From positions 62,001-126,000 of the forward strand of contig JAJEKV010000541.1 in NCBI GenBank assembly GCA_021234155.1: 64,000 nucleotides of DNA, written 5' to 3'. Position 1 is the first letter of the stretch. Every line of letters begins with the position of its first letter. This DNA comes from Isoetes taiwanensis. Taxonomy: Eukaryota; Streptophyta; Lycopodiopsida; Isoetales; Isoetaceae. Shown piece after piece: positions 34,868-46,585 of this stretch. The position numbers and the translations under genes are program-made. The notes below the pieces were generated by a model, which saw only the letters and a program-made list of their open reading frames with translations, did no database searches and was not told where the DNA came from.

Positions 34868-35000
34868 TTTATTGTTAGATAATTAGTCAGACATAGTCAG
34901 ATGAATAGTCACCAGAGTAGTCAGATAAGTAGTCTATAAATTAGTCAGGTTTTTTATCAGATATTTAGTCAGGCTAATAGTCAAAGGCTTAGTCAGCTAA
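34868..35000. repeat. Degenerate TTAGTCAG tandem repeat
   Basis: TAGTCAG/TAGTCA occurs about nine times at irregular 10-18-base spacing, separated by ATA-rich linkers. Confidence 0.7.
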
Positions 35001-35267
35001 TTTGGCATTTTAATAGACAGTGCAATAGTTAGAATATTGGTCATCGTATTTGCTGGTCTACACGTATTATGATGTTTATATACCCAACATGGATTTGAAC
35101 CCTGATATTCCAGCTTGTAATAAGACTCTAAACTTAATAGAGTGTACTTAAACAACACAATTGATTGAAAAAATCTTAACAGCACATCACTCTAGCATAA
35201 AAAAAAAAAATGCTTGTAGATCTGCATTTGCAATCATAATAACAACAAATATTATAGCAAAAACGCG

Positions 35268-37878
35268 AATAACACCATCACAAATGGATAGGATCTTGAA
35301 TACCGCATGCATTTCCTTGATTCCTAAGGTTAAGCAGCCTTCTACTATTAATGATTGGAGGCCTATCTCCTTGTTATCCTCTCGTACAAGATTATTGCGA
35401 AGCCCTCGCAGAGAAGTTGAAGCCGTGTTGACTTCTTCCATTAGTAAGGTGCATCATGGGGTTTGTTCCCGGGAGGAACATTTTGACTAATGTTGCCGCA
35501 GCTTATGAGGGCCTTTATTGGGCCGGAGAGCGAGGTCAAGGCATTGCCTATCTTAAGCTTGACTTTGCCAAAGCTATTTATAGTGTTCGTGGGGAGTTCT
35601 TATTCCGCCATGATGTTAGCGTTGGGTAATGCGGGTCCACGCTTTCAGAGCGATCCATGAAGCTACATAGGTCGCGATGGGCTACGGTGGTGTGCGGGGT
35701 GAACCCTCCGCCTTTTCTCCTTAGGGGCAGAGGGGGTGCGCCGGGGGTGCCCAGCAGGCGCCATTTTTGTTTACGATTGTGGCGGAGGCTTTGTCTCGCT
35801 TATTTTTGGTTGCGAGAGGAGGGGGGGTGGTGGATGGGCTTCGGATGCAAGATGGTAGCCGCAGATTATTAACCGTTTGCCGATGACACTTTCCTCTTCT
35901 TGGTGGCGTAAGAGAGGAATTTTGGAATGTGAAGGGTTTCTTTGGATACTTTCTCCTTGGCCTCGGGCATTCTTCCGAATTGGGGTAAATGCTCGAGACT
36001 ATGGGCCCGAAATCGACTCAGCCCCCTTGTTTGGCTCTATTCCCTTGGAAGGTGCTTCCAAGTAATGTGTGTACTAAGTCATTTGGGTATTCCCTTTGGA
36101 GGGATGTTTCCATGGGAGGGTGTGGGATGAGATTTTGTGGGCTGCGTAAACACCTCAATTGGTGGAAGGGCAACAAGTTGTCCATGGCGTGTAGGATCAC
36201 CACGCCAAGTTAGTACTTTGTAGCACTCATGTGTATACAAAGATCGTGATGTTAGCTCCCGAGGGTAAGATACAGCTTTGGATAAGATTGTTCAAATTTT
36301 GTGTGGGGGGATGATGAAGGGGCGGTTGTTAAAGTGGCTTGGTGGAAGTGTCTCCGCCCGGAGGATGGGGGGCTTGGCCATTGGATTTGCACCGCATAGT
36401 AAGGTGTTGGTCTCAAGTTTGTTTGGAGCATTCGCAGATGGAGCATCTTCTCGCCATTGTGTGGGCTTTGGGAAGCCGCTGCATGTGGAGTTGCCCTCGG
36501 CACCGTTGTATGGTTCTCGGCCCTTTCCCACATGCATTCCATTGTGTCACACAGGGTGTTGGGTTTGGGATCATCGCGTACGTGGATTATGCCTCCTTTA
36601 TCAGGCCTTTCCTTCTTATGGGTTCCTCACCCAAGCAAGACTTGCATCGCCCTGCATTTTCTCCTGCTAGAGGGTGTCACCTTGGAGGATTGGGATCATA
36701 GCTTGCGGGGAGTTCTTCCAGCTAGATTTTGCCTCGGGGGCTTATCACCTGCCATTCGGGAACAAGTTTCTTGTGGGTTCCTATAGTCCCTGATGATGAT
36801 GTGGTGGTGCCCTTGGAAGATTCATTCGCATGTTATGTCTTCTTGTTTTGTGCGGGTCTTGTTACCGAGTGTGCGTATTCATGACACCTTTCTTTGTGCT
36901 CTTTGGAGGATTGGTATTGGGATGGTCGCTTCGGTTTTGGGCGTTCTTTTGGAGCTCACTTTTCCCGAGGGGCGGTTAGGGGCTATCTCGGGGAACAAGT
37001 GGTGCAAGGAGGTATTAGGGGTGGAATGCCCTATAGTCCCTCGGGATGATGTGGTGTGAGCGGTGTTTGGAAGATTCATTTGTTGTGTCTTCTTGTTTTG
37101 TGCGGTCTTGTTACGCAGGGCCGGCTATTCATGACACACTTGCCCCTTCAGGCAAGTGGTCTCGCAGCCTTCCTGCCTCGATGGGCTTTCGGTTTGGGCG
37201 TGGACATGGAGCTCACTTCCCCCACCGGTTAAGTTAGGGTTATACGTGGCGGTGGTGCACCGGGCCGTATCGGGGGTGAATGCCCCTTGTGAGTCGGGCT
37301 TTTAGGCCGGTGTGAGCCCTCTCAGCGCCCCTTGTTGTGGCCTTCATCGTGAGACCTGTGGAGCATTGTGCGGTTTTATGCCCTCACTTGCGTGCTGCCT
37401 CGGGATTGGTTAGGGGCTCGGTTTCGTGTGAGATTGACTAGCCGCCAATTGTCGCTTCCATGTGTATCCCGGTGCTTGGCCACTCTTAGGAAGCAAGCCT
37501 TGCATCCGTGGCGCGGCTTGGTTGTGTGGCTGATTTGGAAGCGGGCGGCGGTTGTGGATCTTTCGGGGATTTAGCAGCGCCCTCTTTGATTCCTCGACCG
37601 GGTACAAGCTATTTCAAAGCTTTCTCGATGTTCCTGTGGATTGGTAGAGCGGAAGTTTGCCATTTGGCGTGACTTCTTGGGTGTTGTAGATGGTGATGGT
37701 CGGTTTGTACAAAGCATTAGAGTTGCGATTTTTTTCCGCGGAGTTTGTTATGGAGTGTCGAGGTATCATTGCCTCTTTGAGGCGCCCTCCCTCCTCCTCA
37801 CTTGCTTTGTAACATTACCATTCTTTTAATATATTGACGACACAGTTCTTAAAAAAAAAAAAAAATAACACCATCACA
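35268..37878 (+). mobile_element. GC-rich LINE with 15-bp target-site duplication
   Basis: AATAACACCATCACA is present at 35268-35282 and again at 37864-37878, immediately after a poly(A) (37851-37863). The 2.58-kb insert is a 5'-truncated LINE. It opens inside the reverse transcriptase (LNTACISLIPKVKQPSTIND followed by WRPISLL), then LTNVAAAYEGLYWAGERGQG and AYLKLDFAKA, FADDTFLF near 35876 (the active-site YADD has Phe), and DTFSLASGILPNWGK. The zf-RVT end is near 37400-37560 (VVWLIWKR). GC content is clearly higher than in the flanks. Frames change often. Confidence 0.92.
35290..37570 (+). pseudogene. LINE ORF2 reverse transcriptase remnant
   Basis: This is the coding part of the 35.3-kb LINE. 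Reverse transcriptase motifs are spread over all three frames in the right order (positions in the element entry), so no long product could be made. The body between 36100 and 37300 has long GC-rich open stretches on both strands, but I can match only its start and end to LINE domains. Confidence 0.75.
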
Positions 37879-38147
37879 TCTATAAACATTGCAAATTGAT
37901 TTTATACCACATATAACATCACATATGGAGAGAAGAGAAAGTGAAGTTACCTCGTCATGAAAAAAGCAACGAAATAAATATGCATAACCATTGGATGACC
38001 TGAATTAAAAAACATACAGAGAACATCATGAACATGCAATATGAAAATGGGACTGCAAAAACTATAAATTAAACTACTTCGCAATACAAAATTCAAATAA
38101 GCTACAAACAAGCTTAATCTCCCTAAAATACAGATTCTTCTATTAAC
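37879..38147. other. AT-rich flank of the LINE
   Basis: This is the pre-insertion sequence that continues from the left TSD. No gene recognised. Confidence 0.4.
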
Positions 38148-38510
38148 TGTAATGCATGACCTTTAGAGCATACTTTATTTATTGCAGCAAGTAGCTCCAC
38201 GTTGAAAAGACATATTACTAGTCGCTGATTGTGGTCGAAGCAAGGGGGAACATTTACTCGGCCAAAGGAAAGGCAGAATAACTAAAAGCATAACAGTCAT
38301 GAAAACATAAAACGAGGAAAAAGATTGTTCTGCAGCTGTAATGCATAGTCTTTAGAGCATACTTCGTCTGATACAGGAAGTAGCTCTACATTGTAGCACA
38401 TATTGATAGTTGCCTTAATGACAGGATCCAGCAAAGAGGAAACATTTGCTAGGCCAAAGGAAAAGCAGAACAACAGAAAGCAAAACAGCCCATATCCTAT
38501 TATGAACAAC
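38148..38510. repeat. 188-bp tandem repeat, two units
   Basis: TAATGCATGACCTTTAGAGC at about 38150 and TAATGCATAGTCTTTAGAGC at about 38338 begin two similar units. They continue with CATACTT, AAGTAGCTC, GAGGAAACATTT or GGGGAACATTT, GGCCAAAGGAAA and GCAGAA. An open frame across the second unit (38403-38930) is not convincing as a gene. Confidence 0.75.
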
Positions 38511-38814
38511 AAAGTGAAAAAAAATGGCAGAAAGGTGAGAGAGTTAAGAGAAACAGACCTGATTCCTTACAACCTTCACTGTCCTGGGAAAATCACGCTT
38601 CAGGGCAGGAGCTTTGCAAGTCGACAAATGCTTCAACAAGGCCGAAATCGAACTTTAGGCAGAAGACTTGAGGCAAAAACACTAAACTGGAACAAACGAA
38701 CTTTGAAGGCCAGTGCCATGGCTCAACCTGTAGCCAGCACCAATGCCAAGGCCATCGCACTTAGGTCTGCAAAGGAAGATCGCCTTGTGCAAAAGAAGAA
38801 AAAAAAACACCAAA

Positions 38815-39310
38815 ACATATTCCGGAATACAAATGTATTCCAGAATACATTTTCCTCTTATGATTTAGAACCAAAATCCAGTATCCCTGATCTTAAAAAA
38901 GAAAAAAATCAAAATCCCTTTATTATTTAGAACCATGACCCTGTATCCACACAAAACAAATAAAAAAATTGAAAGGTCACCAAAATAAATTGAAAATGTC
39001 TAAATATCTAGTTGTTATTGGTTTAATCTTTCCTTTCGCTAATCCCTTCATTATTTAGAACTATGTTCCTGTATCCCCACATAAAAAAACGAAAACCCAG
39101 AAAACCTGGAAAATTACAGGATCACTGTTGAGTCTCAAAACTTTGTACAGCAAAAGTGTATTCCGGAATATACTTTAGATTCGAGCAAAAACAAAAGTAT
39201 TCTGAAATACACTTTAACTTTTAAGAAAAGCAAAAGTGTATTCCGGAATACACTTTTGTTATCCTCGAAGAATAGAATAGAATAGAGCAAAAGTGTATTC
39301 TGGAATATAA
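38815..39310. repeat. Scattered TTCCGGAA palindromes
   Basis: At least six palindromes of the same type as the 1.0-1.36 kb array lie here: ATATTCCGGAATAC (38818), GTATTCCAGAATAC (38836), GTGTATTCCGGAATATAC (39158), a worn GTATTCTGAAATAC (39196), a full CAAAAGTGTATTCC palindrome (39233-39260) and GTATTCTGGAATATA (39294). Most sit within CAAAAGTG or its complement. An (AATAG)n run is at 39264-39280. Confidence 0.85.
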
Positions 39311-41330
39311 TTTTGGTACTTTGAAATATTATATCATTAAAAAATGACTCATTGTAACCTAAAAGTATCTTTTTCTAGAATACAATCCAAGCTAACAAAA
39401 TGTCGTGTAGGACATACATTTAAATTAGTGGTTTTCTCTAAAAACACACTCCAGGTAAATTCTAACTGTTAGGAAAAGTGTCACTTTGACATAGTCAAAT
39501 TTCTCTTTGCACACAAAAATGAGTGATTTTGGGGGGGGTCAAAATGCAATTTTATGACCAAAATAAAATGTTTACCTCATTTTAGCTCTTTTTTTGAAAA
39601 GAAAAGAATCTTTGAGGAATATTCCTTTTGCTCCTGTTTCAATGATTTGCTCCCGTTTAATACACAACCTTGTTTAAGATTGTAATCTATAGTTCATAAT
39701 TTCGATGTCGCGACATGTCGTTTTTGGATAATTTTATGTCTTTTATTGGATAATTTTATACTCGATTCTATGTTTACCATGTTATCAATTAAAAGTCTCT
39801 CTTGGCTTTATAGACCTTCAAGATTTGGAGATGCCCGTAGATAAGCTACCATTCAAGATACATGGAAAGATTTGACATTGTTTAATTAAGTATGATGACA
39901 GAACTTCAACATGCCGCATAAGATCTACTTCAATGCAATCTCAAAATTTTTATTTATTGTTTATCACACGCTTTGAAGATATATTACTACTAAAATGGGT
40001 CTAGAAGCATGTTCAAATGTGTCAACGTGACAACAAACATCCCACTTTAAGATATAAATAATATAATTTATTAGTGGCTGACCTGTGGTGAAGTAATATA
40101 ATAACAACCTCCAGCTATCAGCGTGGGTTAAAGAGCAGGCAGCTAAAGAGCAAGCAATGATTTGACAAACGCCTTTTGCAAAACCTTCTTTAACAAAAAG
40201 CAAATGGAGCTGCATCTGCCAAATGGATGCCTACAAAGATACAGTAAGAGTAAATAAGAGAGAACACATTGATTGCATTACAAAAAAAGAACCTCACCTC
40301 ATAAAACACAGTGGAAAGTGGATGCCCACTTGACATTTTCAAGATCGCCATGAACCAGGCTGCTCTACTGACACAATCGAGACAGGGCCGGGTTAAACCT
40401 TCAATAAGGAGTCACAAGAAAGAAGAGATGTACAAAGAGCACATATAAAAACACATGATGCAATCAGAATAAATTGCAGAATAGATCATAAGAAATTGCG
40501 GAAGTTCATGCAAGAAGATGCCTTAGAAAATGCACATCTAACAATAATATCAAGATATAGTAGGTCAATTTCTTACCTGATCGATATCCAAATTTGCCCT
40601 AAATAGTTGCAGCAGAATAATATATTCAAGTTCAACAGTAAGATAGGATTGAAATCTTACTGTTCGGGCTTGTTTGGCAAATATTCCAGGTGAAAGTGCT
40701 TGGCCTAAAATTATTCTAAAAAAGATAAGCAAATCTTCAGCAATGATAAAGAGAAGATGAGCAAGGAGAATATTACAACGTAGAGACTTGTTTGGTGCCT
40801 TCCTAGTTTAATCACATGGATCTCAAAGATATGGCAATGATTAAAAATTCTAAGGAATGAGCATCCAACTTTAATTTATTTATATGTTGCCACACGGAGA
40901 TACACCTTTTTAAGTCTAGGATGGATCTATTCTATTCTATTCTATTCATAGGTATAAAACGTAACTGTCAATGCTTCATAATATAGGAATTGCATCAAGT
41001 GTGGGGAAAAAAAAACGTGCAAGCTGCTTATTCCTGTGACATAATAAAGAGCAAGCATTTTCTACATATTCTGCTTAACAAAAATGTTAACATGAATCCT
41101 AACCTTTGGTTGCACTCATTAAAAAGAGAGAGGCAGAGACATATCAAATCTCCTCGGACCAGCAATGCATACAATCAAGTCAAACATAGATCAAAGAATA
41201 CTGCAAATCACTATATCCAAAACATTTAAGACAAAGAGAATCCATGTTTGAAAGCACAATATCTTCATCTCCAAGCATACAATCTAAAGTGTTAATTGTG
41301 AATAAGTAGTTCAAGTCTCATACAGATGCA
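39311..41330. other. No recognisable gene
   Basis: AT-rich sequence. It holds an 11-bp perfect hairpin at 40634-40664 (AACAGTAAGAT, 9-base loop) and a short (TATTC)n run at about 40930-40947. The frames at 39964-40215 (minus) and 40990-41229 (plus) look accidental. Confidence 0.4.
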
Positions 41331-42010
41331 TTACAACCATTCTCGGGTTTGGGCATGATGAGGAGGAGGAGAAGGCTGGGGGCGTGAAGTTTCTGCATGA
41401 AGGTTTTGGTCAACAGGAATGGGATTGGAGGGTTGTTTGGTGGATGCTTGAGACGTGGTATTGGGATGAGTGGATGAACCCTGACTGGGGAGAGGGAGGC
41501 AATGATGGAGGATGGCCTGCAGATGAGCACCTATAGTAGATTCAAGGCCCGAAGAAGGGGCTGCTCGGATGCGATCAATTTCATGAAGGAGGGGGAGGAA
41601 TAAAATTTGAGGCCAATCAATGGAATGAGTGGAGTGGATGGCCAAGACAACAATGTTGAAAAACTGCTTATTTATGTGGGTATTCTTGATGGAATACCCA
41701 TAGAACTTCCACCACAGAAATTTGACAAAAATATCATGGGATTTGGCAATGTTCATGAGACGATGAGTGTTGGCTTGATAAGGAAGTTGGCCATACTTGG
41801 TGACATCCTGTTCCTGTAAAGCAGCCCAAGACAAAGAAGGCCTGCGAAGAGGTAACTGAAATACCTGAGAGAGAAGACCTAGGTGAGTAAAATATCGGTC
41901 TGATCAACTCTAGTGGCATAACCAGTCGTGGATGTTGACCATGTTAGCAACAAACCGCCGGAGTTGGTGTAGATTTAAAGCGGGGAGTTCGCCCAGAGAA
42001 TTCATATTAA
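41331..42010 (-). pseudogene. Unassigned, probably transposon-derived ORF
   Basis: Read on the minus strand, a coding-like stretch begins near 42005 (NSLGELPALNLHQLRRFVAN, MVNIHDWLC). It passes two stops at about 41905-41915, then runs open to 41331 with LLSQVFQLPLRRPSLSWAAL, YGQLPYQANTHRLMN and a Pro/Gln/His-rich tail. The pattern suggests a gag-like or plant-transposon accessory protein lying downstream of the gypsy fragment on the same strand. I cannot name the family. Confidence 0.4.
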
Positions 42011-43048
42011 CCCGCGGGCGTTCTGCTCAAGAACTTCGGACCGACCTTTCAGGACATCACAAAGGTAGGAGGAAAAGGTAACAGACTAAAAAGAGCAGGA
42101 TCCCCGGGAGCATTAACTTCAAGAGTAGGGAATTTTGGTGAAACAGGCCATGGCAAGAAACGAAGAAGGAAGCGAGGGCGAGTGAAGGAAGCCGGAGGGG
42201 GAGAGCCGCGAAGACAAAAACGGAAGCAAGGCGAAAAGGTTTTAGGGCACACGGCTGTATGGTGGCGGCATGACAAGAGGAAAAAGGAGCGATTGATGTG
42301 GGCAGTGTGGCAAACCGGAAGAGGACGATTGAGAGGCAAAATGTTGGCTAAGTCCCGAGTAGTGAAGGGAAGGCGGATGAACTGGGCGGAAATAAGTCGT
42401 GAAGGAAGCGGTAGGATTTGGAGGTTTGTCTAAGGTACAAATAATAATGGCGCACAGGCGTAAAAGGAAGGAAGAACATTTAATGCGCATAAACTTAAGT
42501 GGGATATCATAAAAAGGAATTGTCGACAATACCATGGCTAGATATCACGCGGGAGAAGAGATTACGGATTTAGAAATAACCTGCATTGTAAACCACGTTA
42601 GCAATGTTTTTTTATTGGTCCCGTCGCCAGAGTTCCAAGCCGGTTGGGCTATATAAGACGAAAGAGGGTCGAAGCCGGAGACACCGGTTGGCGATGGAGC
42701 GGGGAGTGTACAATGCCACCTAAACCGCCAAGAGTGGGTTACTTTGTAAGATGAACGCTTTCGACCTCGGAAATGCCGCCGCAATCGGTATACCTATGGA
42801 TGGTGGTGGGGGGATGGCTGAGCATCCCCACCCTTTAACTAACACCATGGAGGTGGTGTGCTTTGCATGCGTTGGGATCCCCGAAAGCAAAACCTCTACC
42901 ATGTCCTCCGTGATAACCTCTCGCCCAAACCCGGAGTAGGGGGACTTTTTACCTTAGGATTTTGTAAATAGGGCGCTGCCCCTAATGGATGTATATGGGC
43001 AATGCCCACCTTTTGTATTTCGCCACTAATATAATATAAATATGCTGC
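42011..43048. other. Gypsy-flanking non-coding sequence with short hairpins
   Basis: No gene recognised. Opposed frames at 42049-42535 appear to be chance products. Near the right end two short self-complementary words, GGGCGCTGCCC (about 42971) and GGGCAATGCCC (about 42998), lie 27 bases apart. The region could include the 3' LTR of the minus-strand gypsy element. Confidence 0.35.
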
Positions 43049-43870
43049 TTAGTCACTATCTTCTGAGTCGGAATTTTGTTGTTGAGCATGTGTATGAACG
43101 CTTGTAGCTTCTGTATGAAATTGTTTTAGGCGAAAATCATTAACCAGTGTAGGTAATGGAGTGCCATCTAACTCAGCCAGTTTGAAAACACTGGGTTGCA
43201 CTACTTGAATAATTTGATACGGTCCCAACCACCGAAATTTTAATTTGCCCAGAAAATTTTTGTGTCTTGAATCATAGAGTAGAACCAAATCACCTTTATT
43301 GAATGTTTTTGTCTTAAGATGTTTGTCATGCAATGATTTCTGCAACTGTTGGCCATGAAGAACACGAATATAAGCATCTCTCCTAAGTTCGTCTAACTGT
43401 TCCAGTTGATAAACCCTTTCTTTAAGAGCTCCAGGTGGATTATGTGCTGTAGCAAGTTGGAAACGGAGAGTCGGAAGGATATATTCAAAGGGCATAAGAG
43501 CTTCTTGACCATAAACCAACTTGAAAGGAGTGTGGCCAGTAACAATTTTGAAACTGGTGTTGTAAGCCCAAAGAACAGTAGGCAACTTGTCTTGCCAATC
43601 CGTGCGAGAGGCATCACAGATTTTCTTGAGAATAGTAATGAGAGTTTTGTTGGTACTTTCAGCCAAACCATTCCCTTGAGGATAGTAAGGTGTACTCTTC
43701 CTATGATGGATATGAAGATAATCCGTTAGCTCCTTGATGGTACGATTGACAAAATGGATGCCACGATCACTAACAAGTTCCGTGGGACAACCAAAACGTG
43801 TGATGATGTGCGTGTATAGAACCTTGCACACTAACCCCAAAATCTGCTCTATGTGTAGTTTTTTGCTGTC
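43049..43870 (-). pseudogene. Ty3/gypsy integrase, C-terminal two thirds
   Basis: The integrase inserts retrotransposon cDNA into the genome. The open frame is intact from about 43860 to the stop at 43049. It shows HIITRFGCPTELVSDRGIHF (second catalytic Asp), YYPQGNGLAESTNKT (catalytic Glu), the typical GHTPFKLVYGQEALMPFEY, and the C-terminal NKGDLVLLYDS and GPYQIIQV folds. The zinc-binding HHCC domain and the first catalytic Asp are missing because the element is cut at about 43860 by an AT-rich GTGTAGTTTTT repeat. The first codons in the open frame come from that repeat. No chromodomain follows. Confidence 0.93.
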
Positions 43871-44120
43871 TTTTTTGCAAAAAAACAACACTTAAACACC
43901 ACCCATAGTAATGTTCCGAAAATGCTAGAAAACACGTGTAGTTTTTTAGTGTTGTTTTTTACACATAAAAGACGTGTAGTTTTTATGCGTGGTTTTTGGA
44001 AAAAAAAAACAACACATAGTTTTTATGTGTAGTTTTCACCGTGTAAAACAACCTGTAAATTCTATGTGTGGTTTAGAGAAAAACAACGTGTGTGTTTTCA
44101 GTAAAAACAACATGGTTTCA
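43850..44120. repeat. GTGTAGTTTTT repeat block
   Basis: Variants of GTGTAGTTTTTATGTGTGG and its complement (AAAAACAACAC) occur about eight times. The block truncates the integrase frame and may be a MITE or a microsatellite-like expansion. Both orientations are present, so it could fold back on itself. Confidence 0.65.
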
Positions 44121-44133
44121 AGCATTAGGGCGG

Positions 44134-44606
44134 ATTTGGGGTCTGAAAATGGCCTCCTATCAGCCATTCCACGTCATATTTCCGCTCCCTTTTTCCCATG
44201 CCACCTAGGATACCAAACTCTCATAATTACAGATTTGCTTGGAATATTCTTCCCGAATAAGGGGATTGCACATTCATGGCGCCATATGTATTTAATTTCG
44301 TTGGTTGGTCGACGGACCGATGCAACACGGCGCTTCTAAAATGCCACTTGCATTATAGCATACCGCAACTCATGACGGCAGGTTCTTAAGCGTATGCTAC
44401 ACCGCCCTTCTACATTTCAAAAATTTGAATGTGTAGGTTGAAGCTTTGTATCGATCAGACTTTCATTTCGAGGTGTCAAGGGGTCGCTACTTTAACCGAT
44501 CTTCACTTCATCCTAATACAGGCTTCCGCCCCTACAATTGGAAATTTGAATTTGCTTAATGTATAAAAGCATGGATTGTAGGAGAATGGACTTTTCGATT
44601 TCCATA
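44134..44606 (+). repeat. Dispersed repeat, copy A
   Basis: Shares long blocks with 46104-46585: AATGGCCTCCTATCAGCCAT, CATATGTATTTAAT, GCCACTTGCATTATAGCATA, TTTGAATGTGTAGGTTGAAG and CATGGATTGTAGGAGAATGG. No coding capacity seen. The unit is about 470 bases. Confidence 0.85.
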
Positions 44607-44927
44607 TGCACGCGTTGCAAATTTCAAAAACGGTTAGTAATGCGGACGCTGCGGCTCAAACGGTTTAATTGTGTTGGGGCATAAAAATACCACACCTTGA
44701 TTTGTACAGGCGATCTGCCACAATATGGAAGTTGCTTGTTGTCAAATTAAACTTAAACACAAGTGAGGTCGGCACTTACGTGGTTTTCTCGAGGAGGGTT
44801 TTGAGTGTTTTTTTTTTAAATCCCAATTATCGACATAGTGTGACGTAGCATCTTGGTATTAAATAGTATGTTAAATTCGAATTATATCGGTGTTCATTTT
44901 GAGGGTTAAACTCAAATCATATAGGGT

Positions 44928-45036
44928 TTAGGAATAAGGTTTAAAAAGGAAGATATTGGATATTTAGGAATAAGGTTAAAAAAGGAAGATATTGGATATT
45001 TAGGTATAAGGTTAAAAAGGAAGATATTAGATATGG
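44928..45036. repeat. 36-bp tandem repeat, three units
   Basis: Three successive units of TTAGGAATAAGG-TTTAAAAAGGAAGATATTGG type. Confidence 0.85.
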
Positions 45037-45216
45037 CTCAAATTTGAGATATGCACATAATGGCATATAATGATGGTTGATATAATCGAATCTAATCATT
45101 CCCACGATTTTCACGCCTAATCCAGCCTATATCTATTCCAGCCTAGATTGGCCCATTCTCCCCAATCTCCGCCCAATCTTCGCTAGATCCTCCGCCCAAT
45201 TTTTCTAGTCCATCGC

Positions 45217-45545
45217 CATGAAGAGATCACTATTTAAGAGCCGGGAGGTGTCCTCCAAGAGGCGCCTATTACGGCTGGAAGAGGTGTTCCCTCCATGATT
45301 CCCTCCGCCCTCCACGGTTCTTCTCTGAATGCCTCGATTCCTCCGATTCCTTTGACGAGGAATGGAGAGAATGAGGAATCAGAGGAAATTTCGGGAGCAG
45401 GAGTTCATCACGTGTTCTTGAAGGTGGATAGGAGATTCTTTGAAAATGAGTATTCACGGGACGGAGAAGAAGTCAAGATGATGAAGAAGATGAAGTTGAA
45501 GACGAATCTCACGACTTCGAGGAGCTCATGGCGTTAGTTCATGGT
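45217..45545 (+). CDS. Possible first exon of an unidentified acidic protein
   Basis: ATG at 45217 follows a C/T-rich leader and starts MKRSLFKSREVSSKRRLLRL. A frame change near 45295 leads to SGAGVHHVFLKVDRRFFENE, and a second near 45468 to DDEEDEVEDESHDFEELMAL, ending near a GT donor at about 45544. The basic start and acidic run suggest a nuclear protein. No homology is recognised, and two frame changes in 330 bases make a decayed copy equally likely. Confidence 0.3.
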
Positions 45546-46103
45546 ACATGCATGTTTTCTTTTTCTTTTCTTAAGCATTCAACTAACGGTTATTTCTTAT
45601 TTTTTTGCGGATGGTGAAGCAAATGAATGAAATTTGTTAGGGCAGAGCACCTCTTATTTTTTTTTCCTTGTTCTTAGCCTCCGGCTTGCCTCCGCCTTCT
45701 TACCATATGTTGCAAGCCTCCCGGGCTTTTTTTGTTGTGAATAGTTGAAGCCTCCGGGCATTTAAATTTACAAAATGATGTAAAGCCATACCTACCATAA
45801 AAATTTTGAATGTAAAAGTTTTTGCTTCTAATTCCATTTGAATACCTAACTTTTTTTTATGTACACATGTTACCACTCTTAAGTACATAAGTCATTATCC
45901 CTTTTCAAAGAGCATATTATTTTCAAGGATCACACCGTTTAATAGTACATATGCAACAAAATGGAACACACTAAATTCGTGATCGCGGTGATCCACTTTC
46001 TTATTTGTTGTCAAATTAAAATTAAAACACAAGTCCCCATCAATAGTCTCCCATTTGCATATAAAATATCTATCATTCCAAGTTATATTATGTTTTATGA
46101 ACT
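45546..46103. other. No recognisable gene
   Basis: AT-rich sequence with T-runs. It could be intron sequence of the preceding candidate exon. Confidence 0.35.
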
Positions 46104-46585
46104 AAAATGGCCTCCTATCAGCCATTCCATCGCCATATTTCCGCCTTTTTTCCTTCGGCCGATTTGTTTGGAATATTCTCCCTAATAAGGGGAATCGTGA
46201 TATCTATGGCCATATGTATTTAATTCTCGTTGGTTGTATTGATTGGCAACACGTGGCGCTTCTAAAAAGCCACTTGCATTATAGCATACCGGCAACTCAT
46301 GACGGTGTCTCTTGGTTTGTCGATACCAATCATGCATCACCGATTCTTGTCTTGCCCTATTTTCATTTAGAGTCCATTCCCCGCCTTCTACATTTCAAAA
46401 TTTGAATGTGTAGGTTGAAGCTTTGTATTAGACTTTCATTTCGATTTACTGCGATTTAGCCTTAAAAGTTCGTAGAAGGGATCTTTACTTCATCCCAATA
46501 CAGGCTTCCGCCTCTACAATTCAATTTTGAATTTGCTTTTGTATAAAAGCATGGATTGTAGGAGAATGGACTTTTCGATTAAGAA
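46104..46585 (+). repeat. Dispersed repeat, copy B
   Basis: The second copy of the 44134-44606 repeat, in direct orientation, with a 50-60-base insertion around 46310-46375. A matching string TTGTTGTCAAATTAAA lies before this copy (46005) but after copy A (44737), so the two are not a simple tandem pair. Confidence 0.85.

Noticed and set aside
36252-36786. Several overlapping proteins on both strands
   Set aside because: They are long frames caused by high GC inside a LINE body; they contradict one another.
38403-38930. Lys-rich 175-codon gene
   Set aside because: The frame crosses a tandem repeat and two dispersed palindromes; no conserved motif is seen.
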